Below the pieces are notes generated by a model. It was not told the origin of the DNA and did not search any database. It worked only from the letters and a program-made list of their open reading frames with translations. The position numbers and the translations under genes were made by a program. A stretch of 64,000 bases of DNA from Apostichopus japonicus (lineage: Eukaryota; Echinodermata; Holothuroidea; Aspidochirotida; Stichopodidae), in contig NC_092564.1 of NCBI RefSeq assembly GCF_037975245.1, positions 21,117,984-21,181,983 on the forward strand, written 5' to 3'. Every line of letters begins with the position of its first letter. Positions within the stretch are counted from its first letter, which is position 1. Of the stretch, positions 25,001-35,204 are shown in pieces.

Positions 25001-28000
25001 ACAAAAGAAATGTTCTTACGAAGGACACATCAAGAATGATCTCACCAAGATTTATGTTTGGGTTAAGTAGTAGATACTTTGTTATGATTTACACATCTAT
25101 CACTTGCCCAGTCAGCCAAGTTTAGATAAGAGAGAACTTGCCCGACATAATTTTCACTTGCTACAGGCAACCTGGCAATTGTTAATGTTCAGCCCTGATG
25201 AGTAATGAGTAAACCAAAAATCAATAGGAAAACAAAGTTTGCCCTAATTTTTGTTTTACCATCAAACAAACACAAGTGGCCTTAAGTAAAGGTCACTTCA
25301 AGGAAACTTGACCACAACCATGACCATAGGTCTTTGTATTGAATACATTCAGTAGTGAGTGATACTTGTACTGAACAACCTTCATGAACAGCTAATGACA
25401 ATTTATTCCACAAGGAAGATATGACACATTCAATGTTACAGACAAGACATTAAGTCTACTGTCAATGTGACATCAATATATCATGACACATACTTATGCT
25501 CAATTTGAAAGTTTTCCTTTGTTTATTACAATGTTTATTTTCTATGGTTGAGATGGGTTTTGCAACTACTGTATTGTAGTATTGAAGTTCATAACATCAA
25601 GCCTTGTCTTTTGAGGCATGCAAGTGCGATCATACAGTGACATACACATGAGAGTTAACTAATTTATACTAATACCAATTTGTTTAACCAACCGACAATT
25701 GCTTTTCCATCTTAAATTGCAGAGTGCAAAAAGTCGAGGTTTTGCTTACGTTGAGTTTGAGTATGCAGAGGTGGCGAAGATTGTTGCAGAGACCATGAAC
25801 AACTATTTGATGTATAGGAAACTCATCAGATGTAAGTGTACCCTCCTCTAGGAAGCAAGTCTCGTGAAACAGAAACATTGTTCTGGCATGCATAAAAGTT
25901 ACTCTTAATGAATTTGTTGATCAAAATGTTGAGCATGACAGCTACTTAACAGAGCTTGTCTTGTGTAAAGTCCTTTTCTTGGAAGGCAAGGAAAAAACAA
26001 AAACAAGAGAGAGATGCAATGGTAGATCAACCTCATCAAACTGTTCTTCAGAAAGACATGAAACTAAGTAAACTTCCATAATAAAATAATGATCTCAATA
26101 ATGTACCGTATGTCTGTTAAACTACAATGTTAAGCAGCCACATATGCTTATTATTCATATTTCATGTCAATTCACAATTTTAGCTAATTGTGGATTTCAC
26201 AGTATAAGATCACTTGCTTTGTCTGGCCATCTGGAGACTGAACCACATGACCTCCCAGCTGCTAGATCTCATTGTTTCTAAGATACCAGTTTATTGTTTT
26301 GGTTGGAGGTCAGAGGTTATTTAAGGTCAGCAGAGGGCAAAATGTGAAAATCTCATAAATGCTGTATCGCCAGAACCTGAACAATGAAGCTCATATATGC
26401 ATGGTACAGTACAGTATGTAGTGTCAAGATTTGTAAAGATTATGTAGTGTAAAGATTTTACACAATTTGGTGTTGGTCAAAGGTCATTTAAGGTCATCAG
26501 AGCTCAAACCCTGAACACCTTGTAAGCGCAATACTGTATCTCAAGAGATCTCATATTTGAAATATGGCTCCCTTATGAGTACAAGATCCCTGATGTTTTT
26601 GGTGGAGGTGAAAGGTTATTTAAGGTCAGCAGTTGCCAAAATTGTGAAGGCTATATGTATCTCTCAAAGGCCAAGATTTATTCATGGTTAATATGTGCAT
26701 GGAAGATTACCCTTATGATTGGAAAATGTCTACATATTTTTATGCAGATCAAATGTCATATGAAGTCAACAGAGGTGAAAACATTGTAAACATGATATAT
26801 ATTTCAAAAAGGAAATATTGAGTATTATTTGACATGAATTTTATAAGGCTTCACAGTGTTAAATTGTTTTGAAACCTTTTGGAAATTCATCTTCATCAAG
26901 TATCTGCACCTAATGTTGATCAGTGTTGGCAATATCTATCACTTAGTGTGGAAAAAAGGGCATAGAAGGTTGTCATTCAAAGCTTCCCAAAAATGGCTCA
27001 AACTTTCTTCTGACATATGGACATCCTCAGATATGATAAGATAATGATCTGTCTTGGTTTAAATGCTCCAGTATGTGAAAGGACACAACAGTGTATAGTA
27101 AATAACATGCATATGAAATCTAGACTTAATTGTACTTGTAAACATCTTACTTTCAGTAGTATCTATAGATGTAGTGACAGAATTTGTCACATTTTCATAC
27201 TGGTAGAAATTGGATGTCCATTCTGGTGGCAGACTTCATGTGTTAGCCATTTCTGACAAATTAGACAAAACTGCTATGATCTCTAGGGAGTAAACTGGTT
27301 GTTCCTTTTGAGCAATTGGGTCACTGATAATGATCTTGTTGACAGTTTTGTGTTTATAATCCTTCACAAGTTCCCAAGAATAAGTTCCCTGATATAATAA
27401 TCCGCAAGACAAATATATAGAATATACCAGAATAAGTTAACTATTGGAAAGCTTGTTCTGCATATACTGTCACTGCGAGTGACCACTGGGAGGGTCTTCA
27501 TTTAGGTTTGTTAGATTTCACTATGTATGTCAGTTGAATGATGATTGCTTGCCACTTGCTACAACTGTAATCAACAGTGATTGGTACTCTGTCTAATAGG
27601 TTAATGTTATAAACAAAATATTGTGTATAGAAGAGATCCAAGGTCCATTCAGGAATTTCTATTTAAATATTTCTACCAATAAAAATCATAGGCAAGGTAG
27701 TGCCAAAGGAAGAGCTTCACCCTGACACCTTCAAGGGATGTTTCAGGAAGTTTGGAAAACCTAGAGGTAGAATGAACAGCATAAGACGTAACAACAGTTA
27801 TGTGAATGCAGACACGAAGAGAGTCAGCAGAACTCTTAAACGGAAAGCCAAACAGGAAGAAAAGAAGGAGAAACTGTTGAAGGAGATGGGCATTGATTTT
27901 AAGATTGATGGATATGTGAGTATGAAAGATTCGCAATGATTTGTAATTTATTTTACAGTACTGTTGCAGGCGTGGATGTTTGAGATGGGCATTGATTTGT

Positions 28001-31000
28001 GAGTTATACAGTACTGTTGCAGGCATGGATGTTTGTTGTTTGAGATGGGCATTGATTTTAAGATTGATGGATATGTGAGTATGAAAGATTCGCAATGATT
28101 TGTAATTTATTTTACAGTTCTGTTGCAGGCGTGGATGTTTGAGATGGGCATTGATTTGTGAGTTATACAGTACTGTTGCAGGCATGGATGTTTGTTGTTT
28201 GAGATGGGCATTGATTTTAAGATTGATGGATATGTGAGTATGAAAGATTCGCAATGATTTGTAATTTATTTTACAGTACTGTTGCAGGCGTGGATGTTTG
28301 AGATGGGCATTGATTTGTGAGTTATACAGTACTGTTGCAGGCATGGATGTTTGTTGTTTGAGATGGGCATTGATTTTAAGATTGATGGATATGTGAGTAT
28401 GAAAGATTCGCAATGATTTGTAATTTATTTTACAGTACTGTTGCAGGCGTGGATGTTTGAGATGGGCATTGATATGTGAGTTATACAGTACTGTTGCAGG
28501 CATGGATGTTTATTGTTTGAGATGGGCATTGATTTTAAGATTGATGGATACGTGAGTATGAAAGATTCGCAATGATTTGTAATTTATTTTACAGTTCTGT
28601 TGCAGGCTTGGATGTTTGAGATGGGCATTGATTTGTGAGTTATACAGTACTGTTGCAGGCATGAATGTTTGTTGTTTGAGATGGGCATTGATTTTAAGAT
28701 TGATGGATACGTGAGTATGAAAGATTCGCAATGATTTGTAATTTATTTTACAGTTCTGTTGCAGGCGTGGATGTTTGAGATGGGCATTGATATGTGAGTT
28801 ATACAGTACTGTTGCAGGCATGGATGTTTGTTGTTTGAGATGGGCATTGATTTTAAGATTGATGAATACGTGAGTATGAAAGATTCGCAATGATTTGTAA
28901 TTTATTTTACAGTTCTGTTGCAGGCGTGGATGTTTGAGATGGGCATTGATTTGTGAGTTATACAGTACTGTTGCAGGCATGGATGTTTGTTGTTTCAGAT
29001 GGGCATTGATTTTAAGATTGACGAATACGTGAGTATGAAAGATTCGCAATGATTTGTAATTTATTTTACAGTTCTGTTGCAGGCGTGGATGTTTGAGATG
29101 GGCATTTAATTTAAGATTGATGGATACGTGAGTATGAAAGATTCGCAATGATTTGCGAGTTGCAGGTGTGGATGTTTGAGATGGGCATTGATTTGTGAGT
29201 TACTGTATATTACAGTACTGTTGCAGGCATGGATGTTTGTTGTTTGAGATGGGCATTGATGTTAAGATTGATGGATATGTGAGTATGAAAGATTCGCAAT
29301 GATTTGCGTGATATTTTACAGTTCTGTTGCAGGTGTGGATGTTTGAGATGGTCATTGATTTTAAGATTGATGGATACGTGAGTATGAAAGATTCGCAATG
29401 ATTTGCAAGTTGCAGGCGTGGATGTTTGAGATGGGCATTGATTGTAAGACAGATGTAAGTTTGGAAAGATGGGCATTGATTTGTGAGTTATACAGTACTG
29501 TTGCAGGCATGGATGTTTGTTGTTTGAGATTGGCATTGATTTTAAGATTGATGAATACGTGAGTATGAAAGATTCGCAATGATTTGCAAGTTATTTTACA
29601 GTACTGTTGCAGGCGTGGATGTTGAGATGGGCATTAATTTTAAAATTGATGGATACGTGAGTATGAAAGATTCGCAATGATTTGCAAGTTGCAGGCGTGG
29701 ATGGTTGAGATGGGCATTGATTGTAAGACAGATGTAAGTTTGGAAAGATGGGCATTGATTTGTGAGTCTTGTATACATGGTTGTGTGAGTTTAAAGAGGC
29801 AATGTACATTGACTGTAAGATAAGATACATAAGTTTAATTAGATGTGCATTGCTTTGCTAGTTATTTGAGGCTACTTTTGCAGGTTTGAGTATGTAAGCT
29901 TTGGAAGCTTTGAGGTGATTGGCATTGATTGGAAGTTTAGATACAAAAGTTCAAAGAGATGTGCAAATGTACAGTAGATGTTTTTAGTTTAGAGAGGGAG
30001 TGAACATTGGCAGTATCATTGATGGATACTGATTGTCACTTGAAATAGAAACTTGGCATTGATTTGTATTTCCATTTAAGGTGTTCTCCTAACTGGATAT
30101 TTATTAGGAACATGATTTTTATTTTCAGAAAATGGAATGGGAGGCAGCAAAGGTTACTTTCGCCAAACCAGGTGAACCTACAAAAACTCAGAAGGCAAGT
30201 CCAGAGACTGAAGATGTTGAGAGGCAAGTCGCAACAGATGAAGTAGAACAAGGTCAGGCAGAAGTAACTGAGCGATCTGAACAACCATCGGTAAAGGTCA
30301 GTGAATTTACAACAACACTGTGACGTACTAATTTCTTTCACAAATTCAGTTCTGTACATCAATTTTCTTGTAATTTGGCTAACAAGTAACATTAACAAGG
30401 AACGTACAAAATTGACAAGAAAATTGAAATCAACTTTAAAGGGAGCTATAAAAAGCGTTCTTTGATCGTGCAAACATATTCTGTGCCTCTTGTGCAATTT
30501 GAAGGGAAGTTTTATCTGAGGAAATTAATTTGGCATAAAAATAGAGTTGTGAAATTTATGTTTTCCTTGTATTGGAAATTTTCTTTCCCACCACACACAT
30601 CCTACTGAGCTGTTCAAATTAATAGGCCAATTATCAGTGTCAATATTTGACCTTAGTTTTTTGTTTCTGGCAATACAATTTCCGACCAAATTCTATAAAA
30701 CAAGAGAGAAGCAGCTTAAGAACACCTGTGATTTCAGGAGAGATATGCAACAAACCTACCGTGAGTTCAATCACTAAAATAAAATGTGCCTTCCTACAGC
30801 AGTTATTATTGCTACCTTCCCTCAATTGTTGCTGTTCTTCTGACCATTTATTTCAGTTAAAGTTTCTGTGCAACCTTTGTTTGTAGTTCCTTCATAAATG
30901 GGCAAAATGGGAATTGAAGCTTTAACTTTTGAATCAATATTGCATGAAAACTCATTCACTGTCATGATGCAATGGGAAAGAGATTACAACAACCCAGGTC

Positions 31001-32105
31001 AGGGCTTCTACAGACAGAATTCTGATATCAAGAAAATTCAATTAAAGTCATCTCTGTGGACAAAACCGCTTTTCTTATGGAAAAGAGCAAAGAAATGTTG
31101 ACTAGAATATTATTGAAACCTGTTAGTTCAAGGTGAAAAATAACAGGGAAGGAATCTCTCTTGACATTCATTTCCTGGTCCATTTCCTTTCTCAGTTGTA
31201 TCAATTGGGCTGTGATCTCTTTCTACAGGGTATGCAAGGTACTATGGCTTCTGACTGGTGCCCCCAAAAAATAAATGGCTAGGGATTCCCATCAACTAAG
31301 GCCTGGATGCTTCAGTTAGTAGAATGCAGGGCTTGTAACCCTGAAGTCACTGCTATGAATCCTGTTCTACCCAAACAAAATGTTCTTTGCTCTTTGCCAC
31401 TGTCCAAATTTCCCAGTCTGTTTTCCATTGTTCATTTACTAAGGTATTTTATCTATTGAATGAACAGGAAACTGCAGATTCTTCATCAGCAGATGGTAGC
31501 AAAAGGTCAACAAGGAGAAGTATGAGGAAAGGAAAGAAGGATAAAGCAGAGGAAATCAAATCATCACAGAGATTAGACCCCAAAGAAACGTTGGAAAGTA
31601 TGATGGTGAGCGTTGAGAAGATGAGTGATAATATGGTAGTTAGTACAGAAGAGCAGAGTTCAAAGGTCAGTGGACCATAGCATTAAAGTAAACATCAAGG
31701 GTAAACCTTATTCCTAATTTTAAATGACCTTTATGCATGTTATTGACCATGTATTATAAAGACAGTCTTCAATGAATATGCTTAAAGTTTATCAAAGGTT
31801 ATTCAAACTAGGCCTTTCCTCTGATGATACTTATCCTTGTAGTGCTCAAAACCCTTATTTTTTGTGTGTCACCTCTTCGACAGGAAGCTGAAGAATCACT
31901 ACCTGGAGATGTTGACAAAATATCACCAAAGGGAATGAGGACAAGAAGCAGGAAGGGAGCCAAGAAAGATGAACAAGAGGATGCCCCGGTATCTAGACCA
32001 AGAACCCAGAAAAAGAGGGAGGTAGGCAGAATTCCTGCTGAAGAGAAGGCCATAAAGAGGGACAAAAATACTCCAAAAAGAAAGAAAAGTTCAGCCAGGA
32101 ATTGA
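18915..32105 (+). CDS. NIFK: NIFK-like RRM nucleolar protein, seven exons, 390 aa when joined
   Basis: Homologue of NIFK (MKI67 FHA-domain-interacting nucleolar phosphoprotein; yeast Nop15-like), an RNA-binding factor of the nucleolus and pre-60S maturation. Joined exons are 18915-19022, 23521-23664, 25723-25831, 27692-27915, 30129-30296, 31468-31665 and 31884-32105, and all junctions keep frame. A single RRM spans about residues 48-121: RNP2 VVYLSQIP at 49-56, YFSQFG shortly after, and RNP1 RGFAYVEF at 89-96, followed by the family hallmark VAKIVAETMNNYL. Residues 122-195 are basic (KEELHPDTFKGC, then Lys/Arg runs ending EMGIDFKIDGY). The C-terminal half is charged and ends KRKKSSARN, as in other NIFKs. 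The protein is about 100 aa longer than human NIFK. I see no copy of the human TP-rich Ki-67-binding segment. The ATG has a good context (A at -3, G at +4). Confidence 0.93.
19942..20058 (+). repeat. Probable short Gypsy 5' LTR
   Basis: A 117-bp segment begins TGT and ends ACA. It is followed at once by TAGTGTCAGAAGTAAGTGG, resembling the TGGTGTCAGAAGTGGG primer-binding region of many Ty3/Gypsy elements. A diverged copy lies at about 22529-22648 on the far side of the Gag relic (shared GGAAGCTTGTTTACTT and CACCACTCTGTGGTT). LTR status is inferred. Confidence 0.6.
20440..22330 (+). pseudogene. Ty3/Gypsy-like Gag relic, split by a hAT insertion
   Basis: Before the insertion, frames give WGKFRLWWDCYVTLTELDKK with DEKV and later ALEIHN-like and IVCGI blocks typical of invertebrate Gypsy Gag. 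Stops and frameshifts are frequent. After the insertion (from 22067) the reading resumes with a retroviral-type zinc knuckle, CRYCGRSHEADKMRCPAYDQ then SCSKCKQ (about 22149-22233). No protease, RT or integrase is visible before the second LTR-like copy at 22529, so this is a Gag-only deletion derivative. It lies in NIFK intron 1 in the sense orientation and is dead. Confidence 0.72.
20938..22066. mobile_element. hAT element inserted into the Gag relic, 1129 bp
   Basis: The ends are TAGGGATGCACCGGATCC and ATATCCGGTGCATCCCTA, flanked by a perfect 8-bp duplication GGTATGAG (20930-20937 and 22067-22074). Subterminal CCGGCCGGAT-type strings recur at both ends. The interior is AT-rich and non-coding. 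It interrupts the Gag reading path and so is younger than the Gypsy insertion. Confidence 0.92.
22529..22648 (+). repeat. Probable 3' LTR copy of the Gypsy relic
   Basis: Diverged from 19942-20058 by small indels and about 15% substitutions by eye. It shares GGAAGCTTGTTTACTT, GTCAAGCAAAGCAT and ATCAAGCATGTTTTTAGCCT. The terminal ACA is not conserved. Confidence 0.55.
23521..23664 (+). CDS. NIFK: NIFK exon 2 (residues 37-84, first half of RRM)
   Basis: Acceptor TTTCAG|AAT and donor AAG|GTAAGG, phase 0 to phase 0. It encodes GVVYLSQIP (RNP2), the helix after it and YFSQFGRIKRIRLSR. Confidence 0.95.
23936..25197. mobile_element. Possible hAT-type repeat in NIFK intron 2
   Basis: The left end CAGGGCCTGTACTTTAA and the right end (reverse complement CAGGGCTGAACATTAA) are similar inverted termini. 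Both flanking zones carry CTTGCCCAGTCAG-type strings in inverted order. I cannot match an 8-bp duplication (TGTATGAG versus ATGAGTAA), so the boundaries are tentative. The 67-71 bp tandem repeat lies inside. Confidence 0.38.
24295..24565. repeat. 67-71 bp tandem repeat, four copies
   Basis: Four units contain ATGTCAAACACAACTCTT, GGCATTAACGAGGGCTATAC and ATGGTTGATATTCACA. They differ by short indels (for example an extra ACTGT in the third). Confidence 0.92.
25723..25831 (+). CDS. NIFK: NIFK exon 3 (residues 85-120, second half of RRM)
   Basis: Acceptor TTGCAG|AGT; donor AGAT|GTAAGT leaves phase 1. It encodes SRGFAYVEFEYAEVAKIVAE then TMNNYLMYRKLIR, including RNP1 and the NIFK-specific helix. 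Confidence 0.95.
26235..26830. repeat. Degenerate tandem repeat in NIFK intron 3
   Basis: About four diverged units share GGTTATTTAAGGTCAGCAG (in variant forms), AACCTTG/CACCTTGTAA-like text and CTCATATATGCATGG-like text, at spacings of about 150-190 bp. Confidence 0.6.
27692..27915 (+). CDS. NIFK: NIFK exon 4 (residues 121-195)
   Basis: Acceptor CATAG|GCAAGG completes Cys121. The donor TAT|GTGAGT leaves phase 0. It encodes KVVPKEELHPDTFKGCFRKF, then a Lys/Arg-rich helix and KEKLLKEMGIDFKIDGY. The last 23-30 bases plus donor are the seed of the array in the following intron. Confidence 0.92.
27893..29760 (+). repeat. Exon-4-derived tandem array in NIFK intron 4
   Basis: The unit is 159 bp in its regular part (exact spacing at 28042, 28201, 28360, 28519, 28678, 28837, 28996) and shorter and scrambled after 29100. 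Each unit is a dimer of two related halves, both carrying CAGTACTGTTGCAGGC and ATGGGCATTGATTT. One half carries the last bases of exon 4 with its donor (GATTGATGGATA(T/C)|GTGAGT). Counting the real one, 13 such donor sites occur. Because 159 is divisible by three, minus-strand frames stay open for hundreds of codons (27673-28503, 28510-29148); they are repeat artefacts. Confidence 0.94.
30129..30296 (+). CDS. NIFK: NIFK exon 5 (residues 196-251)
   Basis: Acceptor TTTCAG|AAA; donor AAG|GTCAGT; phase 0 both sides. Acidic and polar text (KPGEPTKTQKASPETEDVER) with possible proline-directed phosphosites. An alternative donor TCG|GTAAAG nine... bases earlier cannot be excluded, but the AAG|GTCAGT site fits better. 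Confidence 0.8.
31301..31372 (+). other. tRNA-Thr(TGT)-like SINE head or tRNA pseudogene
   Basis: The segment reads like a tRNA: a box-A-like GATGCTTCAGTTAGTAGAA, a perfect 5-bp anticodon stem CAGGG/CCCTG around loop CTTGTAA (anticodon TGT), and a decayed box B ATGAATCC. The acceptor ends do not pair well and the D stem is broken, so it is not a working tRNA gene. It lies in NIFK intron 5. A tRNA-derived SINE is the likely source. Confidence 0.55.
31468..31665 (+). CDS. NIFK: NIFK exon 6 (residues 252-317)
   Basis: Acceptor GAACAG|GAA; donor AAG|GTCAGT; phase 0 both sides. Ser-rich start (ETADSSSADGSKR), then a basic cluster RRSMRKGKKDK, then a Met-rich segment. Donor sequences of exons 5 and 6 are the same (AAG|GTCAGTG). 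Confidence 0.82.
31884..32105 (+). CDS. NIFK: NIFK exon 7 (residues 318-390 and stop)
   Basis: Acceptor CGACAG|GAA; TGA stop at 32103-32105. Basic C-terminus with RTRSRKGAKK-like and KRKKSSARN segments, suited to nuclear or nucleolar retention. A possible polyadenylation signal AATAAA lies at 32739-32744. Confidence 0.85.
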   Translation, partial: EAEESLPGDVDKISPKGMRTRSRKGAKKDEQEDAPVSRPRTQKKREVGRIPAEEKAIKRDKNTPKRKKSSARN

Positions 32106-33426
32106 GAACAAACTAATCTCCCACATGTTTGCTGGAGAGACTGGAAAACGTAGTCACGTGTGGCAAACATTTACCAATTTGAAGGCTAATCTCAAGACAT
32201 TTTTCATTAACTGGTCTGTGAATGTCAGCAGTCGGGAAGTATTGTAGACTAGTTTTGGACATTTCCAACAACTTGTGGCATGCTGCTGCAGTTAGGAGAC
32301 CCTTCTGACTAATTTGGGAAAAATAATGCCTGTCAGACATTTAGATGTCTTCAAAACATATCTTGCTTCTGAATAGAAAACTTGAACACATTTTTCTGCC
32401 TTTGTTTCCAGAAATTTTACAAAAGCACTTGACAGTGACTAGATTCACATTTATGGATATTGTGTTCCTATGAGATATAATTATTATTCACCTGGTAACA
32501 AGAAAAAACAAATAGTAACAGAATACCCATACAAAATGCCTCAGATGTTTGGGTAAGTGAGATGTTGTCAATGGAGGCAAGGGATGTGTGAGTTGAATTT
32601 TGGGGTGTACTAAGAAGACCAAAGTGGGGGGGGGGGGGCCTTACATTGAGTTATTTACATCATTTTCCTACCATAATTGTAATTATGACTTAACAGGCCT
32701 TTCTTGTAGTTACATTTAACTTAACAGTAGACCATACCAATAAAACACACCGTCAAAAGTACTGCAAAAATAAATACATTATAGGAAACTAAAGTTTGCA
32801 CTTTTATTGTTCTCATTGTTCTTATTGTGTTGGCAAGTTTGAATCATGAATAAGACAGTCTGCCAGAAAGGGTGCACAGAGAGGAAGGAGACAACACACA
32901 CTGACAGATAGACAATCACACAAGTTGTACTTCCAATTTCTTCTAATGAAAACTCTACGTGACATATAATGGTAAGAAGTTATTTGCTCAAGTGTCAAAA
33001 TATGGTCCATGCACTACTATCATGGGGTCTACGTTATACCATTTATACCCGATCAACCGGTTAGGGCATACAAACAGATCTGGCAAAGAAAGACTAGAAG
33101 GTGTCAACTAGCAGACTAGTAATTGAGAGGCTTTAGTGACTGCTCTATGAATTACAGTATGCAAATTGTAACTTTAAACATCATTATTATCGGCCGGAAA
33201 GTTTAGGCATGATTCAAGTTTTCAAAAGTCCCTGTATTTTAAACTTTTAAATCATTTCCATACACTAAGTGGTCATGAATAAATATTCTGAAAGTGAAAA
33301 TCCTTGTTGAAAATCGTCCTGAAAGATCATGTTTGCATGCCAAATTATATTTACTTGACTTTCTAGCACTGTTAGTTGACAAATGTATGGTAATATAACT
33401 TGAGAGGTTTCAAGACCTCTTTGGTG
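32106..33426. other. NIFK 3' region
   Basis: Likely 3' UTR up to about 32.77 kb (AATAAA at 32739). A G run of about 14 bases lies at 32626-32638. No other gene is recognised. Confidence 0.45.
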
Positions 33427-34225
33427 TTAAAGCAGCATTTTGCGTCCTCGACTATGATATTTCTCAACCTCACTGACTCCACTATGCCATAACAACATAC
33501 ATAACTAGCTTATCTATTTATATTTTACTTCAAATGGTGGCATAAAAGTCGAAAAAATTGCAACTTTCAACTTTGTTGTTCTCCAAGATATTTTCCGTTG
33601 GGAACCCAATAAACCTCGCCCATAATATGAATATTTAAACACTACGAACGTCTTGACAGATACGTAATATAACACAACGCTCGATTTGTGTACAGTCTAT
33701 ATGGCAGTTGTACCTGGTTGTACCAACGCAAAGTCTTGAATCTATTTTTAGCAACGGCTCATAACTAAACCTGCATCTCTGATTGGTTGAATTCAAACTA
33801 GTGGGTTTGGGAACTGAATGCGATTTAATTTTGTATGTGGAATACTCGCCAATTAACGTTTTTGGCAGGGACAAACTTGGCTAATATCTTAATTTGCTGT
33901 TTTGTGATTTGATGTATGTAAAAAACTCGATAGACATGTCAAAAAAGTAGAAAACGGCGACCAAACGCAAAATGCTCATGAATAAACATACTATTCACTG
34001 ATTGGTGGAATTCAAACTAGTGGATTTGGAGATATGAAAACTTTGTCGAGGACACTTTTACTCGTTATCGATATAAATCGTTAATTACTCGCTAATTAAC
34101 GCTCTTGGCAGGGTGAAACTTGGATGGTATCTTAGTTTGCGGTTTTATGATTGATACATGTAAAAAAATCGATGCACATGTTAAAAAGGTGGAAAAAAGC
34201 GACCCAACGCAAAATGCTGCTTTAA
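33427..34225. mobile_element. TIR element with TTAA ends, internally duplicated, 799 bp
   Basis: The left end TTAAAGCAGCATTTTGCGT (33427-33445) is a perfect 19-bp inverse of the right end ACGCAAAATGCTGCTTTAA (34207-34225). The outer TTAA may be the target duplication. Internally the block with ATTGGTTGAATTCAAACTA and TGGCAGGG-ACTTGG occurs twice (about 33780-33895 and 34000-34130), and an internal copy of the right end (ACGCAAAATGCT) lies at about 33966-33977, so the element looks like a partial dimer. It is non-coding and sits between the convergent NIFK and SLC49A4 genes. The superfamily is uncertain (piggyBac-like by TTAA only). Confidence 0.8.
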
Positions 34226-35064
34226 TATCCCTTTAAAAAGTACTGCTAACCAATAGCACACAGCACCTAGTACTAGACATTGAACTTGACAGGAAAGGTT
34301 TTAACATTTTCGGTGATTGAAGTAGTAAACATACATCTTATGTAACAATTACAGTACAAATGTATAATTTGAAAGGAAGCAGAACTCCAATATAAAACTT
34401 GTTTGATTTCCTAATGAGACAATTGTGAGAGAATTACTTCATTGTCAAACATTATTACACAGTCAGTATTGCATCACAGTATTGCATCACATTTTGCTAG
34501 AAAAATCAATACTGTCACAAAAGAAAAGATAAAAACAAACTCAAAGAAATAAAAGATACACAAATAAGACAATATTGTCAATTCCTACCTTTACCCGAGA
34601 ACATCAGAGCAGCTTTACTCATTATTTGTCCAATTATAATTATACTCCCTAGCTGAAGTTTGTAGTGGAATTTTACCAGCAAACAGGAGTACTAAAATCA
34701 CAACATTTGAATCTTACAAATCTGTGGTCAACTATTGGTGAAATGATTCAGCATTGGATATTCTACAGTTCTCTGACATGACATGACATGACCTTTCTAC
34801 ATGACATCACCATAAGGAAAGTTTGAGGGTTGTGAGATAAAAATGATATATAAACCACACAAGATAACCTTGTCTACCCATTAGAATATCACACACATTT
34901 ACCAGCTGTGCAACTTTGAAGAAATAAAATTTCAGTAAAAATTCATGAAGATCATGGGAACTCACAATGGCAAGAAAGACCACAATATCAAAGAATCTTC
35001 TCACTCTTTGGTTTTAAGAAATTTCAAATAACTTAATAGATCAAACTGCTCCACCCTGATAATT
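34226..35064. other. SLC49A4 3' region
   Basis: Presumably holds the 3' UTR of the minus-strand gene. I did not find a clear AATAAA on the minus strand near the stop. No other gene is recognised. Confidence 0.4.
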
Positions 35065-35204
35065 TTAGGCATCTTCATCTGACCTTTGGTTACTGTTAGC
35101 ACCAATATCAACATCCAGTCTGTTGTAGCGTTCCTTGTATAATAGTAATAAGGGAATCACCAGAAATACAGATCCTAACATGGCCCAATTCATCCATGCA
35201 TATC
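35065..35204 (-). CDS. SLC49A4: SLC49A4 exon 12 (residues 435-480 and stop)
   Basis: Acceptor TTTCAG|GATATG; stop TAA at 35065-35067. It encodes YAWMNWAMLGSVFLVIPLLL (TM12) and the cytosolic tail YKERYNRLDVDIGANSNQ with an acidic end. A decayed second copy lies about 430 bp upstream in the gene (35503-35630). Confidence 0.95.

Noticed and set aside
27673-29148. Long minus-strand open frames (276 and 212 codons) with a 53-residue repeat
   Set aside because: They are produced by the 159-bp array, whose period is a multiple of three. They run antisense to NIFK exon 4 and its intron and have no independent coding evidence.
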